Source: Drosophila miranda (lineage: Eukaryota > Arthropoda > Insecta > Diptera > Drosophilidae). Taken from it: a stretch of DNA of 64,000 nt. Below are positions 43,244 to 55,394 of this stretch, piece by piece. The position numbers were made by a program, and so were the translations under genes. The stretch spans positions 17,047,515-17,111,514 of the forward strand of contig NW_022881603.1 of assembly GCF_003369915.1 (NCBI RefSeq). The letters run 5' to 3'. The notes beneath the pieces are model-generated. The model did no database searches, was not told the origin of the DNA, and saw only the letters and a program-made list of their open reading frames with translations. Numbering within the stretch: the stretch's first letter is position 1; every line of letters starts with the position of its first letter.

Positions 43244-44431
43244 CGAGGGGAACGTTGTGAGTTGCTGCGGACACCGCAACTCTACGGTTATACCCGATAC
43301 TAAGTCATTATGGCTCTCCTCCGGCAGACGCCGCTAATATTAAACGACACGACAAAGAGTGCGTGCGAGAGAGACAGAAAATCAGTCTGAGCGTGACGTC
43401 GGGGGCTGCGTAGCCACTGCAAATTGATTTGTTCCTATTGGCTATAAAAATGATCTGATCTGATCCAGATTCAGCAATCTGATAGATATGGTCATTATCT
43501 ATGATTCTGCGTTTTTAGTTTTCTCGAATGTGCAATATTATGGATGCAACAGATTTTCGTTCTTTGTGTGGGCGGAAGGGGGTGGGGCGAAATTTTGAGA
43601 TACACGTTTTATAGTAAGATCTAACAGGAGTGCGGATACCAAATTTGGTTACTCTAGCCTTAATAGTCTCTGAGATTTTTGAATATCCCCAGATTTTCGT
43701 CTTTTGCGGGGGCGGATGGGGGTGTGGCGAAATTTTTAAACAAACTCGTCTCGGTCCGATATATTAGGAGTGTGGATACCAAATTTGGTTGCTCTAGCTT
43801 TTGTAGTCTCTGAGATCTAGGCGCTAATGTTTTACTCTAAGCAAAGCCGCCTATGCTACGTGTGTGTTAGAGAGAGACAGGGCGAGAAAAAATGAATTTT
43901 TTATCCCCAATCGGCCGACTAATTATTTCGAATTAATCGGCTGGGTTCTGCTCCGAACAGTTTTCTTGATGCTGGCTATAATAATGATACGATCCAATTC
44001 AGATTCCGCATTGTTAAAGATATGGTCATTCTCTACAATTCTACGTTTTTGGTTTTCTCATATCTTTAAAATTGTGGATGCCACAGATTTTCGTCCTTTG
44101 TGGGGGCGGAAGTGGGCGGGGCGAAGTTTTGAAATATTTTTGTAGCAGTGACATATCACAGAAGTCTGGATCCAAAACATCGTTGCTCTAGCTCTTATAG
44201 TCTTTGAGCACTAGGCGCTGAAGGGGACGGACAGACGGACAGACGGACGGACGGACAGACGGACAGACGGACAGACAGACAGACAGACAGGGCCCAATCG
44301 ACACGGCTATTGATGCTGATCAAGAATATATATACTTTATGGGGTCGGAAACGATTCCTTCTGGACGTTACACACATCCACTTTTACCACAAATCTAATA
44401 TACCCCAATACTCATTTTGAGTATCGGGTAT
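43244..44431 (+). repeat. DINE-1-like repeat, copy 5, in the element A leader
   Basis: Inserted in the A-run before gag (ATTACAAAAAA, then CGAGGGG). It ends TATCGGGTAT before AAAAAAGGGAAACTCC. It is of the same subtype as copy 2. It carries a remnant of a D LTR at 43897-43959. Confidence 0.8.
43897..43959 (-). repeat. Deleted element D LTR remnant, 63 bp
   Basis: TTTTTTATCCCCAATCGGCC to TTCGAATTAA is joined directly to TCGGCTGGG...CCGAACA, the two ends of the D LTR with the middle removed. The flanks match the uninterrupted repeat at 21060, apart from ATTG lost at the site. Confidence 0.7.
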
Positions 44432-44647
44432 AAAAAAGGGAAACTCCTAAACTAAGATAATATATATAAATAAAGAAATAAATACCCAAAGAAATAACTA
44501 GTAAGAATAAATAACACCACGCTTCGGACCAATAAATACTCCGATAAATAAATAAATAAATACAGATATAAATTTTGCGCCAACTAGCGCCGTTAACGAG
44601 ATATATGCAATTAAATATTTGAATAAATAAATAAATAATAACATACA
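44432..44647 (-). other. Element A leader segment, left of element C
   Basis: Complement of the 10275-10480 leader with its TATT repeats. It ends at TACA (44644-44647), the target duplication of C. Confidence 0.75.
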
Positions 44648-44934
44648 TGTAAAGGACAGTGTATCAAGCAGTTAGCACTATCCCATCTAAATTAACATTT
44701 GAACTTAAGATACCATCGATAAGACCTAACCGATATAACCAGACTTAACCGATGTTTAAAAGACCTAACCGATAAGGGGTTATCGATATGGGAGTCGGTT
44801 GTTGGAAGTAGAAGCAGAAAGTTGAACAAAAAGTCGGAAGAACAGACTCATTAATTGCACATCTTAAATCATACACTTTGTACTCTTTTTCGAAAAACAC
44901 TATTAATAAACGATACATTATTATTAATCTTACA
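44648..44934 (+). repeat. Element C 5' LTR
   Basis: TGTAAAGGACAG to AATCTTACA, identical to the 3' LTR. It contains several ACCGAT/ATCGAT repeats and a possible AATAAA (44906). Confidence 0.92.
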
Positions 44935-44950
44935 TTTGGGGGCTCGTCCG
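44935..44950 (+). promoter_or_regulatory. Element C primer binding site
   Basis: TGGGGGCTCGTCCG (44937-44950) directly after the LTR. It is like the tRNA-Pro-primed site known from gammaretroviruses; the tRNA assignment is inference. Confidence 0.65.
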
Positions 44951-45339
44951 CGTCGAATACAGAGCTCGGAGTGTGTGAAAAAGAAAAACAGAAGAAAGCA
45001 GAAGCTGATGCAAGAAGAGGATTGTTGAAAAGTTGTTAAAGTTGTTGTTTGTAGCTACATAAAGTTGTAAAGTTGTTGTTGGTGGCTATAAACATTAAGT
45101 TGAACAATCCAAATTCTGTGAGCATAACAGTAGACACGGAGTTTAATAAAAGATCGGTCGTTTAATTCGGTTGGAAAATTGTGAAATTCATTGTCGCGCC
45201 GCAGCGTCGCCTTGTCCGTGCGCAGTACGTACACAAGCAGAAAAAACACGCACAGACACGTTGTGTGTGATACACACTTATAAACAGAAAAGACAAGCAC
45301 TCGTCGGGTACACAGACACAAGTCGAAAAGAGCCGCAAA

Positions 45340-46563
45340 ATGATGCAAACACCGCCGCCGTTGCACTGGAAAGAGAGAGAGAAGGAAGAAGCTGTACCAG
45401 GAACGTCGCGCCCGAGTGCAAACGAGATGGAAGATTTTGAAAATGCAGAAAACAATACTGATGACAAGATTGATCAAATGATGTTGCGATGAGCAACGAG
45501 AAATGAAGATCGCTCCAGATAATTTTACAAAAGTTGTGAGCGATTGTGATGGAAAATCGGTTCCCATAGAAAAATGGTTTGAGATATTCGAAAAAAATGC
45601 CGACGCATATGAGCTTACTGAAAAGCAAAAGTATGTGCAGGCCAGAGGAAAAATGACCGGCTTTTCCTTGAAGCTGAATGCGTGTGCACCTATGAGGAAC
45701 TCAAGAACGTATTATTGGATGAATTCACATGTAGCTATAACAGTGCAGACATTCATAAGCTGCTGCAAGAAAGAAAGAGGAAGAGTAGTGAGTCGATGCA
45801 CGAGTACTTGCTGCAGATGAGAAAAATAGCAGCAGTCGGACATGTTGAACACGCGGCTGTTATAAGCCATATTGTGAACGGTCTGGACATAAGAAACGAG
45901 TATAAGTATGCCATGTATCGCTGTAAGACCTTCAGGGCCTTGAAAGAAGAGTTCGATATATATGATCGTTTGAACATATCGGAGAAGAAGGGCAATAACG
46001 AACAGCATAAAACGGGTGTCAAGCAGCAAAGTGGGCAAAGCGGTAAAAAAGAATATTGCTATAACTGTGGATCAGGAGAACACAAACGCAAAGACTGCAA
46101 AGCCGAAACAAAGTGTTTTAAGTGCAATCAGAATGGTCACATTTCGCGTAACTGTCCTTATGAAGCTGATAAAGTTGATAAAGTCCGCGTCATTTTGGAC
46201 CGCAGTCGCATGAAAAAAATTCAAATAAACGGCATTGTTGTGGACTGTCTTGTGGATACAGGGTCAGATGTAACCATAATCAAAGAGAGTATGTTGAAGA
46301 CCATGAAAAACGTTAAACTTTTGAAGTGCACAACTATGTTGCGCGGTCTGGGTCAGATATCAACAAAGCCTGTTGGATACTTTAATGCAGAAGTTACCGT
46401 GGATAAGTTGCAGACCACACAGAAGTTTTTAGTAGTCCCCAGTAGCCAGATTGATTTAGACGCACTTTTGGGGCATGATTTCATTAAAAAGTTCCGTTTC
46501 GTCGCTGATATGCAAGGATACACGTTTTTGAAGCATGACGCAGATCCTGTGCCAATAGATTAG
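45340..46563 (+). pseudogene. Element C gag-protease (frameshifted)
   Basis: Starts at the ATG 45340 (MMQTPPPLHW). Frame changes are needed near 45480 (before DEQREMKIAPDNF) and near 45660 (before FLEAECVCTYEEL). From there one frame reads capsid, two CCHC knuckles (CYNCGSGEHKRKDC, CFKCNQNGHISRNC) and the protease active site CLVDTGSDVTII. It ends with TAG at 46561-46563. The pol frame continues in the same phase after that stop. Confidence 0.82.
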
Positions 46564-49142
46564 CATGCTCTTATATACAATTTAACTGAAGAGTCATCCT
46601 TTGTAGCTCCGCCGCAATATCGAAAAGACGTTGAACAGATGATAAGAAACAGTTACCAAATGCCCACAGAAGTTGCAAAGCAGTCTCCAATCCAACTGAA
46701 GATAGTTCCCGACGGAGTAATCAAGCCGTTTCATCACTCACCGAGTCGTTTATCAACAGACGAAGCCAGTGCCGTAAAGAAGCAAGTCGAAGAATGGATC
46801 GAGCAAGGAATCGTGCGCAAGTCGTCTTCAAATGTAGCGAGCAGAGTTGTCGTCGTGAAGAAAAAAGATGGTACACTTAGAGTTTGCGTAGACTACAGGA
46901 AGTTAAACAGCATGGTATTGCTGGACTGCTTCCCAGTCCCGATCATGGAGGAAGTCTTGGAAAAGCTGCAGTCGGCTAAGTGGTTTACCATAATGGACCT
47001 TGAAAACGGATTTTTCCATGTGCCTATGGAAGAACAAAGCAAGTCGTATACGGCCTTCGTCACAAAGGAGGGATTATTCGAGTTTAAAAAAGCGCCTTTC
47101 GGATTCAAGAACTTGCCAGCTGCGTTCATTCGGTTCGTAAGCTATATTTTTCAAGAATTAATCAACTCTGACATTATGCAGCTTTATATGGACGACATAA
47201 TTGTTTACGCCGCGTCGCCCGAGGTATGCATGAGGAAGACAAAGTTGGTCCTGGAGACAGCTGCGCAGTTTGGCCTAAAGATCAAGTGGAAGAAATGTAG
47301 CTTCATGCAGCCACGCATTAGCTTTCTGGGCCATATCATTGAGGACGGGAGAATCTGGCCCGGCAAAGAGAAGACAGCAGCTGTCAGTCGGTTTGCTACG
47401 CCCAAAGACATTAAAGCAGTTCAAGCATTTCTGGGACTCACAGGCTTTTTCAGAAAGTTCATCCCTGGCTATGCACAAGTTGCCCGGCCGCTCACGAATC
47501 TACTCAGGAAGGAAGCAGTTTTCAACATTGGCGAAGCAGAGCAACAATCGCTACAAACCTTAAAGAATCTGCTTGTAATCGCACCTGTATTACATTTATA
47601 CTCACGAGAAGCGCCAACGGAACTCCACACGGATGCATCCAAAGAAGGTTTCGGAGCAGTTTTGTTGCAGCAGTTTGATGGCAATTTCCACCCGATTTAC
47701 TATTGGAGAAAAAAGCCTACACAAGCCGAGTCCAAACGTCACAGTTACTATTTGGAGGTCAAAGCTGCATACCTCGCACTCAAGAAGTTTCGTCACTACC
47801 TGTTGGGGATCAAATTTGATCTTGCCACTGACTGTGCGGCGTTTAAGCAGACAACAACGATAGTAGATATACCCAGAGAAGTTTCCCAGTGGATTCTGTA
47901 TATGGAGGACTTTACATTCAAAGCAGTACACCGCCCAGGGGACAGAATGAGACACGTGGACTGTCTCAGTCGTTTTCCGCAGACATGCATGTTCGTGACG
48001 ACGGAGCTAACAGCTCGGATAAAGAAAGCACAGCAGGATGACGATTTCATCAAAGCCACAGTTGAGATCCTGAAGCAGCACCCATATCAAGACTACAAGC
48101 TTAAAGGAGGTCTTCTCTTCAAATCTGTAAATGGCAATGACGTATTGGTGGTTCCAAGGCTGATGGAAAGGGAAATCATTCAAGGATCGCATGAAGTTGG
48201 TCATTTCTCCACAGCGAAGACAATGCACTCAGTTCAGCAGCAATACTGGATTCCGCACCTTGAACGGAAAGTAAATAAGTTGATTACTAATTGTATCAGT
48301 TGTATAATTTTCAGCAAAAAGCTGGGCAAACAAGAAGGCTATCTTCATTGCATTGACAAGGGTGACACACCACTATACACGCTGCACGTTGATCATTTGG
48401 GACCAATGGATGCGACAGCCAAGCAATACAAGTACATTTTTGCTGTGGTAGATGCATTCTCCAAGTTTGTGTGGCTGTTCCCAACTAAGTCAACAGGTCA
48501 CGAAGAAGTTGTGAAGAGGCTGAGAGATTGGTCATTTGTGTTTGGTTTTCCCAAGCGCATAGTCAGCGACAGAGGAGCAGCGGATCCAACGCATTCAGCG
48601 AGTTTCTCAACGAGAACAAAGTCGAACATGTGTGTACAACGACAGGTGTGGCGAGAGGCAACGGTCAGATTGAGCGGGTGAACCGTTCAATTTTGGGTAT
48701 CATCGCAAAGCTCTCAGCTCAGGAGTCAACGAAGTGGTACAAGCATGTGCCACAGGTCCAGATGGCGATTAATTCGCATGTGCATTCTACGTTGAAGTCG
48801 TCGCCATTCGAGGTCATGTTTGGGACAAAGATGCACAGACAAGCTGAAAGTCGACTATTGGAGGTGCTCAACGAGGAGTTGGTTACGCAGTTTAACAACG
48901 AGCGCCAAGAACTGCGTGACCAAGCGAAACAAAACATTGAGAAGGCGCAAGAGGTGTACAAGCGCTATTATGATAAAAAACGACGACCTGAGCACGGCTA
49001 CAGACTAGGAGACATGGTCGCGATCAAGAGGACGCAGTTCGTCGCAGGAAGCAAGTTGGCCAGCGAGTATCTAGGCCCATATGAAGTCACCAAGGTAAAG
49101 CGGAACGGTCGCTACGACGTCAGAAAGGTTGCTCAAGTCTAG
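46564..49142 (+). pseudogene. Element C RT-RNase H-integrase (frameshifted)
   Basis: In phase with gag-pro. RT (KKKDGTLRVCVDYRKLN, YMDDIIVYA at about 47190), RNase H (LHTDASKEGFGAVLL, ATDCAAFK), integrase zinc domain (EVGHFSTAKTMHSVQQQYW...CISC) and core (HVDHLGPMD; SDRG). The frame shifts near 48580, between SDRG and SNAFSEFLNENK. The last part, with NGQIERVNRS, is read at 48528-49142. Either this is a defective copy that was mobilised in trans, or these are assembly errors. Confidence 0.84.
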
Positions 49143-49254
49143 GGGCCAAATATCACAGCAACGAGCAGTGACAATATGAAGCTATGGCGTTTTGTCTCAG
49201 AGAACGATGATATATTATCATCTGGGACAGATGAAGATGAGCAGGAGGGCCGAA

Positions 49255-49541
49255 TGTAAAGGACAGTGTATCAAGCAGTTAGCACTATCCCATCTAAATT
49301 AACATTTGAACTTAAGATACCATCGATAAGACCTAACCGATATAACCAGACTTAACCGATGTTTAAAAGACCTAACCGATAAGGGGTTATCGATATGGGA
49401 GTCGGTTGTTGGAAGTAGAAGCAGAAAGTTGAACAAAAAGTCGGAAGAACAGACTCATTAATTGCACATCTTAAATCATACACTTTGTACTCTTTTTCGA
49501 AAAACACTATTAATAAACGATACATTATTATTAATCTTACA
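49255..49541 (+). repeat. Element C 3' LTR
   Basis: 287 bp, identical to the 5' LTR, followed by the TACA duplication. Confidence 0.92.
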
Positions 49542-49545
49542 TACA

Positions 49546-49945
49546 TGTATATTCGATCGACACCTAAGACACTCAAACTTCAAACACATTCAACACAACA
49601 CAAAACGTAACAAAAAAAATTCCTAACAGTTCTTCTTCTTCTTACAAGATTCATTAAGATTCATTCACGTGACTAGTTTTCTGCGCTCCACTTGACAGTC
49701 GCCCTACGGATATCCTACAATTACGAACACCACCTTTGTGTGGCCTGTCATCTACTCTAGTCATCGCTCTAAGCGATGGCCGATAAACGAGAAGCCTCAC
49801 GGTGCATGAGCTCACTTTGCTTGTGATTTGTTCCTGTCATCCATCATACCGATCTGCCATGACAACAGATGCATCGCGGGTTGTCTTTACGACTCCCGGG
49901 CCACCTACTCCTCACCACCTCTCGGCAGACAGACAACAGGTTCAA
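49546..49945 (-). other. Element A leader segment between C and a DINE-1-like repeat
   Basis: Complement of about 9850-10260 of the plus-strand leader. It ends GACAACAGGTTCAA at the next repeat. Confidence 0.75.
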
Positions 49946-51013
49946 CGAGGGGGAACGTTGTGAGTTGCTGCGGACACCGCAACTCTACAGTTATACGCGA
50001 TACTAAGTCAGTATGGCTCTCCTCCGGCAGACGCCGCTAATATTAAACGACACGACAAAGAGGGCGTGCGAGAGAGACAGAAAATCAGTCTGAGCGTGAC
50101 GTCGGGCGCTGCGTAGCCACTGCAAATTGATTTGTTCCTTTTGGCTATAAAAATGATCTGATCTGATCCAGATTCAGCAATCTGATAGTTTTTAGTTTTC
50201 TCGAATCTGCAATATTGTGGATGCAACAGATTTTCGTCCTTTGTGGGGGCGCAAGAGGGTAGGGCGAATTTTTGAGATATACGTTTTATAGTGACATCTT
50301 AAAGGAGTGTGTGTACCAAATTTGGTTACTCTAGCCTTAATAGTGTCTGAGATTTGTGGATGCCTCAGGTTTTCTTCCTTTGTGGAGGCGGAAGGGGGTG
50401 TGGCGAAATTTTGACACAAAATGGTCAAGGTCCGATATCACAGGAGTGTGGATACCAAATTTGGTTACTCTGGCTCTTATAGGTTCTGAGATCCTTGAAC
50501 TCATATTTTGCATTTGGCAAAACCGACCATGAAACCTGTGTGTTAGAGAGATACAGAGCGAGAAAGAATGAAATTGTTTTCTTGATTCTGGCTATAATAA
50601 TTATACGATCTGGTTCAGATTTTGCACTCTAGAAGATATACTCATCTTCTACGATTCTGCGTTTTTAGTTTTCTCGTATCGCCCCCCTTTGTGGGGGCGG
50701 AAGTGGGCGGGGCCAAGTTTTGAAATATTCTTGTAGCAGTGACATATCACAGAAGTCTGGATCCAAACCATCGTTGCTCTCGCTCTTATAGTCTTTGAGC
50801 ACTAGGCGCTGAAGGGGACGGACAGACGGACGGACGGACGGACGGACAGACGGACAGACGGACAGACAGAAAAGGCTCAATCGACTCGGCTATTGATGCT
50901 GATCAAGAATATATATACTTTATGGGGTCGGAAACGATTCCTTCTGGACGTTACACACATCCACTTTACCACAAATCTAATATACCCCAATACTCATTTT
51001 GAGTATCGGGTAT
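49946..51013 (+). repeat. DINE-1-like repeat, copy 6, second insertion in the same leader
   Basis: CGAGGGGG to GGGTAT. The intact leader reads GGTTC-AAAAA-CACG (complement of 9842-9851); here two As lie left and five right of the repeat, so it went into an A-run. This copy lost part of the middle near 50185 and 50690. Confidence 0.8.
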
Positions 51014-51543
51014 AAAAACACGAAAGCGGCTTTGTTTTAAACAAGCAGGTGCGAAACTACAATGAACATTTACCTACATGACTTACTCTAACTTATTCCA
51101 ATATCACATTCCATCACAGATTTATTCGATATCACAGTCCACCAGGCAATGTGTCCGTCGCAAACTCCCTGTCCATTTTTTTGTTGAACGGCAGTGACTT
51201 ACGTTCACTTGCGACATCGAATAGCGACAAAATGTTCAACTGTAATTCGTAAGTCCCTATCACAAATTTTATATATCCGTTAACTGCCTCCGTCTATCCA
51301 TCCCTAGCATCAATCACCCCGCGCCATTAAGGACCAGCTTTACGCTCACCTTAAGCCTGCAGCAGCGACTTCTGCCGGGACAGCTAAACTGCACTTCGCA
51401 AGCTGTCGTCTTCTCCACAAAATTTTTTTTTTTTTTCATTTCCCGCATCTGCCTTTACCAGCCCGAGTGACATTTGTTGTAATACCACCCGACCCTGCGT
51501 CAGTCCAGATGCATGCGAATTCGAAAATAAATTGGGCGCCATT
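51014..51543 (-). promoter_or_regulatory. Element A leader start and primer binding site, array 2
   Basis: Noncoding. The PBS TGGCGCCCAATTTATTTTCG is the complement of 51522-51541, two bases from the LTR, as in the plus-strand copy. Confidence 0.72.
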
Positions 51544-53373
51544 TGTTACACTTGGCTTTTTTCCCGGGGGCAATGCCGGCTAGCTGTCGACCCCAGGGCT
51601 GGGTAGTTCCCCTTGCCCACCAAATGTAGACAAAAAAAAGGAGACATACTACTTCTCGGGACATCAAAACTAACAACAACCTAAAAAAAAGAAAATCATA
51701 AACAGACGGCTATCAAGTGGGTGAAGCTTGGGTGTTATCACTTAGCGCGCCCGCCCTACCTGTGACCAAACACAACGTTCATTTTGGCCACCCTCTGCTG
51801 GAACGGTAACGGCTGGCCTAATCCATGGCTTACGCCACGCGTCCTCCCTCTATTTTAAATTTACTGCATCATGCTTCAGTATATATCCAAGCTTTAATAA
51901 TTTTAAATTGACAATTTCATCTTTCTCATTAATAAATAGATATACTCAAAATTATCACTAACCAAAAAGAAACACCAAAACGTTCGACACAAAGGCAAAC
52001 ACGGAAATAATTGCTGAAATTTCGTTCAACCAACAGGGATACCCTCACTCATACGTAATGGAATATGTGTAGATGAGTGGATCCAGTTTTACGGGAGTTA
52101 ATTTAACTCGGGCCCCTACGGAGACTTAACCTACCAAGAGCTCTTGTTAAGGGTCCCCGGGACATAAACAATAAACAATATTTTTCCACAAATCGCTCGA
52201 CCAACTACGGTGGACTGATGGGACCCCCGCGTCACCCACTAAGGGTTAATCTTCTGGAACTGAACAGCTGATCGCAGATTTAGGTTCGTGAAAGGTGTTG
52301 GTGTTTTTACATATTTTTCAAATGGCCAAGATTTTACGTTAAACGGTTTAAGCTAATACTAAATACTAAATAAAGGACAACACACAGAACAAAATAACAT
52401 TTAATGTGGAACGGTGCTTGGAGTGCGGATTATGTTTTTTTTCCTTTAAGTTCAAACGACGCGGGCGATCGCTGGCCGTGGCCGGTCAGCCCTAAATTTA
52501 TATAGGTCCGTGTATACGTGTGCGCGTGTGTGTGTGAATAGGGTTTCGGGTTTTTACGTGGTGAATGAGACCAAACGTGTGGCACGCACTGGAAGGCAAT
52601 GCAACGATCGTGAGGTGTGGCTAGAATCGCCCTGGCAGCTAAATCGTCCTCTTTAACCCTCCCCCTTCACACGTCCCGCGCTACTTGGCTCACACACGCA
52701 CAACTGGAACGAACTCACTCAGGTTCCGTTAGACAGTCTTCTTCTCTGCAGTCGACTTTCTCGAACTCCAGTGTTCTCCAGGAAACCTTCTGGCCCGGTT
52801 CTGGTGGCTATATCGTGAGGTGTGGCTAGAATCGCCCTGGCAGCTAAATCGTCCTCTTTAACCCTCCCCCTTCACACGTCCCGCGCTACTTGGCTCACAC
52901 ACGCACAACTGGAACGAACTCACTCAGGTTCCGTTAGACAGTCTTCTTCTCTGCAGTCGACTTTCTCGAACTCCAGTGTTCTCCAGGAAACCTTCTGGCC
53001 CGGTTCTGGTGGCTATATTCCTTGCCGGCTGTGAGTAAAATTTTCTGCATTACAACCTATTTTCTCGCCCGCTTTTTACGTACTCACTTCAAACTTTCTG
53101 TTTTAAGCACAAAATTTCAAATTTCGACGTTATTCTTCCGTCCACGCTCCACGATTTCCATAATCCAATCCACGTTTTCTAATATTTTCACTCCTATTTA
53201 TCCCCTTTTTCCCTTACTAATACATATAACTAATCCTATTCTATTACTTATATCCCCAGTACGGCTCCAGCTCCCCCCGATGTCCCCATACACCATCGAG
53301 CCTCCCTGGACTTCCGCTAGACGGCGCGTCGCCCTCAGCCCTGGCCACCTATCGTTCAGGTGGGACTGGAACA
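51544..53373 (-). repeat. Element A LTR shared by both bodies of array 2, with 205-bp tandem duplication
   Basis: 1830 bp. Two nearly identical units of 205 bp (52609-52813 and 52814-53018), each starting CGTGAGGTGTGGC, make it the longest LTR here. Unlike the LTR at 39941 it keeps the ~120 bp near 53090-53210. Confidence 0.87.
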
Positions 53374-55394
53374 CCACCACGAGTATGTCGTCAGTCCCAG
53401 GAGGGACAACATACGCGTGGGCATGCCCACCGGATTCCGGAACACTATTGAGCACACGCCGGCGTGCCCTGCATTCTTCTGCCGCGCCCAACGTAGGCCA
53501 CACCCACACCTCACTACATTCTCAGGTCTTTGGCGTGGTACACTCCTATGGGACGGCCGTTAAGGTCCTCCAGAGCAATTTGCGCGTGAACTTGGCATTA
53601 AAGCCTTTTCCGAAGTCACGGCCTCGCGTAAAACACCCGAGCTCGCTGGTTGTACCTTACCCTACTACGCTCGTATGCCTGATGTAAACTAGCGCGAATC
53701 CTCTCTTGGATGAGTTGTCGCTTGTCCTGACCCTCCAGCAGCGATATGTCATGCTCGCCGATTGACCGCAGTCGCTTTGCCAGCTTGTAGCATGACCCAT
53801 GCAAATACATTTGCTGCCCGAAGACTGCAAAGAATGGTGTTACGCCTGTTGCCTCGTGAACCGAGTTCCTAATAGCCAGTTCTATCTCCGGCAGATGCAC
53901 ATCCCAGTCCCGGTGATCGTCTTCCAGATACGCCCGAATCGCGCTGAGTACTGTGCGATTCACGCGTTCGGCTGCGTTACTCTGCGGAGAATACACTGGC
54001 GTTCTCATATGAGTGACTCCGAATGCATCGGTCATCTCCTTAAAAGTTTTCGAGACGAACTGAGCCCCATTGTCCGAGTGAATCATCTCCGGCACTCCAA
54101 ACTTGTAAAACACCTCGTGAACGAGGAATCTTACAACTTCCTTTGCGGTGGCCTTGGTCATGGTCTTTAGGAATGTGAACTTAGAGAACTGGTCAACTAC
54201 AATAAATATCCACGCCTGACCGTTCTTTGACCGCGGATATTTGCCCAAAAACTCAATATAAAGTTTTTGGAACGGGCGCTCAGTGACCACTTCTTGCCCC
54301 ATCCCGACCTGCATCCGATAATTCGGCGTTTTCGACTCCTTGCACACGGTGCACCGTCGGATATAATCCCGCACCTCTATCGTCATGTTCGGCCAGTAAA
54401 ACTGCCTACGCAATAAGTGCAAGGTTTTCGCGATTCCTCCGTGCGCTGTCTTCTCTTCCGAATGTGCTTTGTCTATCAACGCGGCCGTCAGCGAACTCGG
54501 AACCCACAATTTCCAGACGGCGCCCTCCAGTTGATCATCCAATCGTTCAAAGCGCATGCGCTTGAATATCATGCCGCCAACAATCTGGAGATCAGGTAAG
54601 CGGTCTTGGTTCTCTGTTATTTCCTTCCTTAACTCCTGATATTCTCCAGATTCAAACTCCACCGTTTCAAAACCCAGGATACTACACGAATCCACTTCCA
54701 GCTCTTCAATACTGCGCGACAATGTATCTGCCACTACATTGTCCGCTCCTTTCCGGTGTTCTATGCCGAAATCGAAGGCCTGCAGTTGAAGGGACCAACG
54801 AGCTAAGCGACCATCCAGGTTCTTCATGGTCATGAGCTATTTGAGACTGGCGTGGTCAGTTATGACTGTAAACGGCATAAGCTCTACGTACGGACGGAAC
54901 TTAAGGATCGCCATGAGGGCTGCCAGACACTCCTTCTCTGTCAGTTTGTAGTTTTTTTTGGTGGCAATTCAGTTTGGCAGAGAAAAACGCTATGGGCCTC
55001 TCGTTCTGCTCGTCATCCCGTTGGAAGAGTACGGCTCCTACCCCATAATGTGAGGCGTCGCACTGTATGTAGAAGTGCCGCTTGAAATCCGCGTGTACCA
55101 GGACTGGTGCCGAGGTGAGTGCAGCTTTTAGCTCCCCCATGGCTCGTTTTGCCTCTTCCGTCAATTTAAACTTTCCATTTCCCGACTTTTTCAGGGCGTC
55201 TGTGAGCGGACCGGCCAAATCAGCATAGTTTTTCATAAAGCGCCGGTACCAGCCCGCAGTTCCCAGGAAACTACGCAATTCTCGAACAGATCGCGGCTCG
55301 GGAATGCGCAAAATGGCCGACACACGATCCGGATCCATCTTCAGCGCTCCTCCTCCCACTATAAATCCCAGGTATTTAATGTTTTTATAGCAAA
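53374..55394 (-). pseudogene. Element A pol, RNase H-integrase part, array 2
   Basis: Reads from RT C-terminus/RNase H (54901-55394: CDASHYGVGAVLF) through TDHASLK (stop-interrupted at about 54838) to integrase (53616-54833). Here the zinc domain reads CTVCKESKTPNYR without the TAG present in both plus-strand bodies. A ~60-bp deletion near 53575 damages the C-terminus. The upstream pol and gag are absent: a DINE-1-like repeat replaces them at 55395. Confidence 0.85.

Larger units (their letters stand above)
44648..49541 (+). mobile_element. Element C: short-LTR Ty3/gypsy retrotransposon, 4894 bp
   Basis: 287-bp LTRs (44648-44934 and 49255-49541) that are identical by eye, TSD TACA (44644-44647 and 49542-49545) and a PBS. 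The proteins are unlike those of A and B. The gag, pro and pol frames carry several lesions. It was the last insertion into this array. The subgroup is not identified. Confidence 0.9.
39941..55394 (-). mobile_element. Element A tandem array 2 with nested insertions
   Basis: From right to left: partial body (55394-53374), LTR (53373-51544), second body (51543-41640) and LTR (41639-39941). The second body holds two DINE-1-like repeats and element C. The right end is cut inside RT by a DINE-1-like repeat; the left LTR lacks its last ~9 bases at the D junction. The arrangement copies that of the plus-strand array. Confidence 0.87.
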
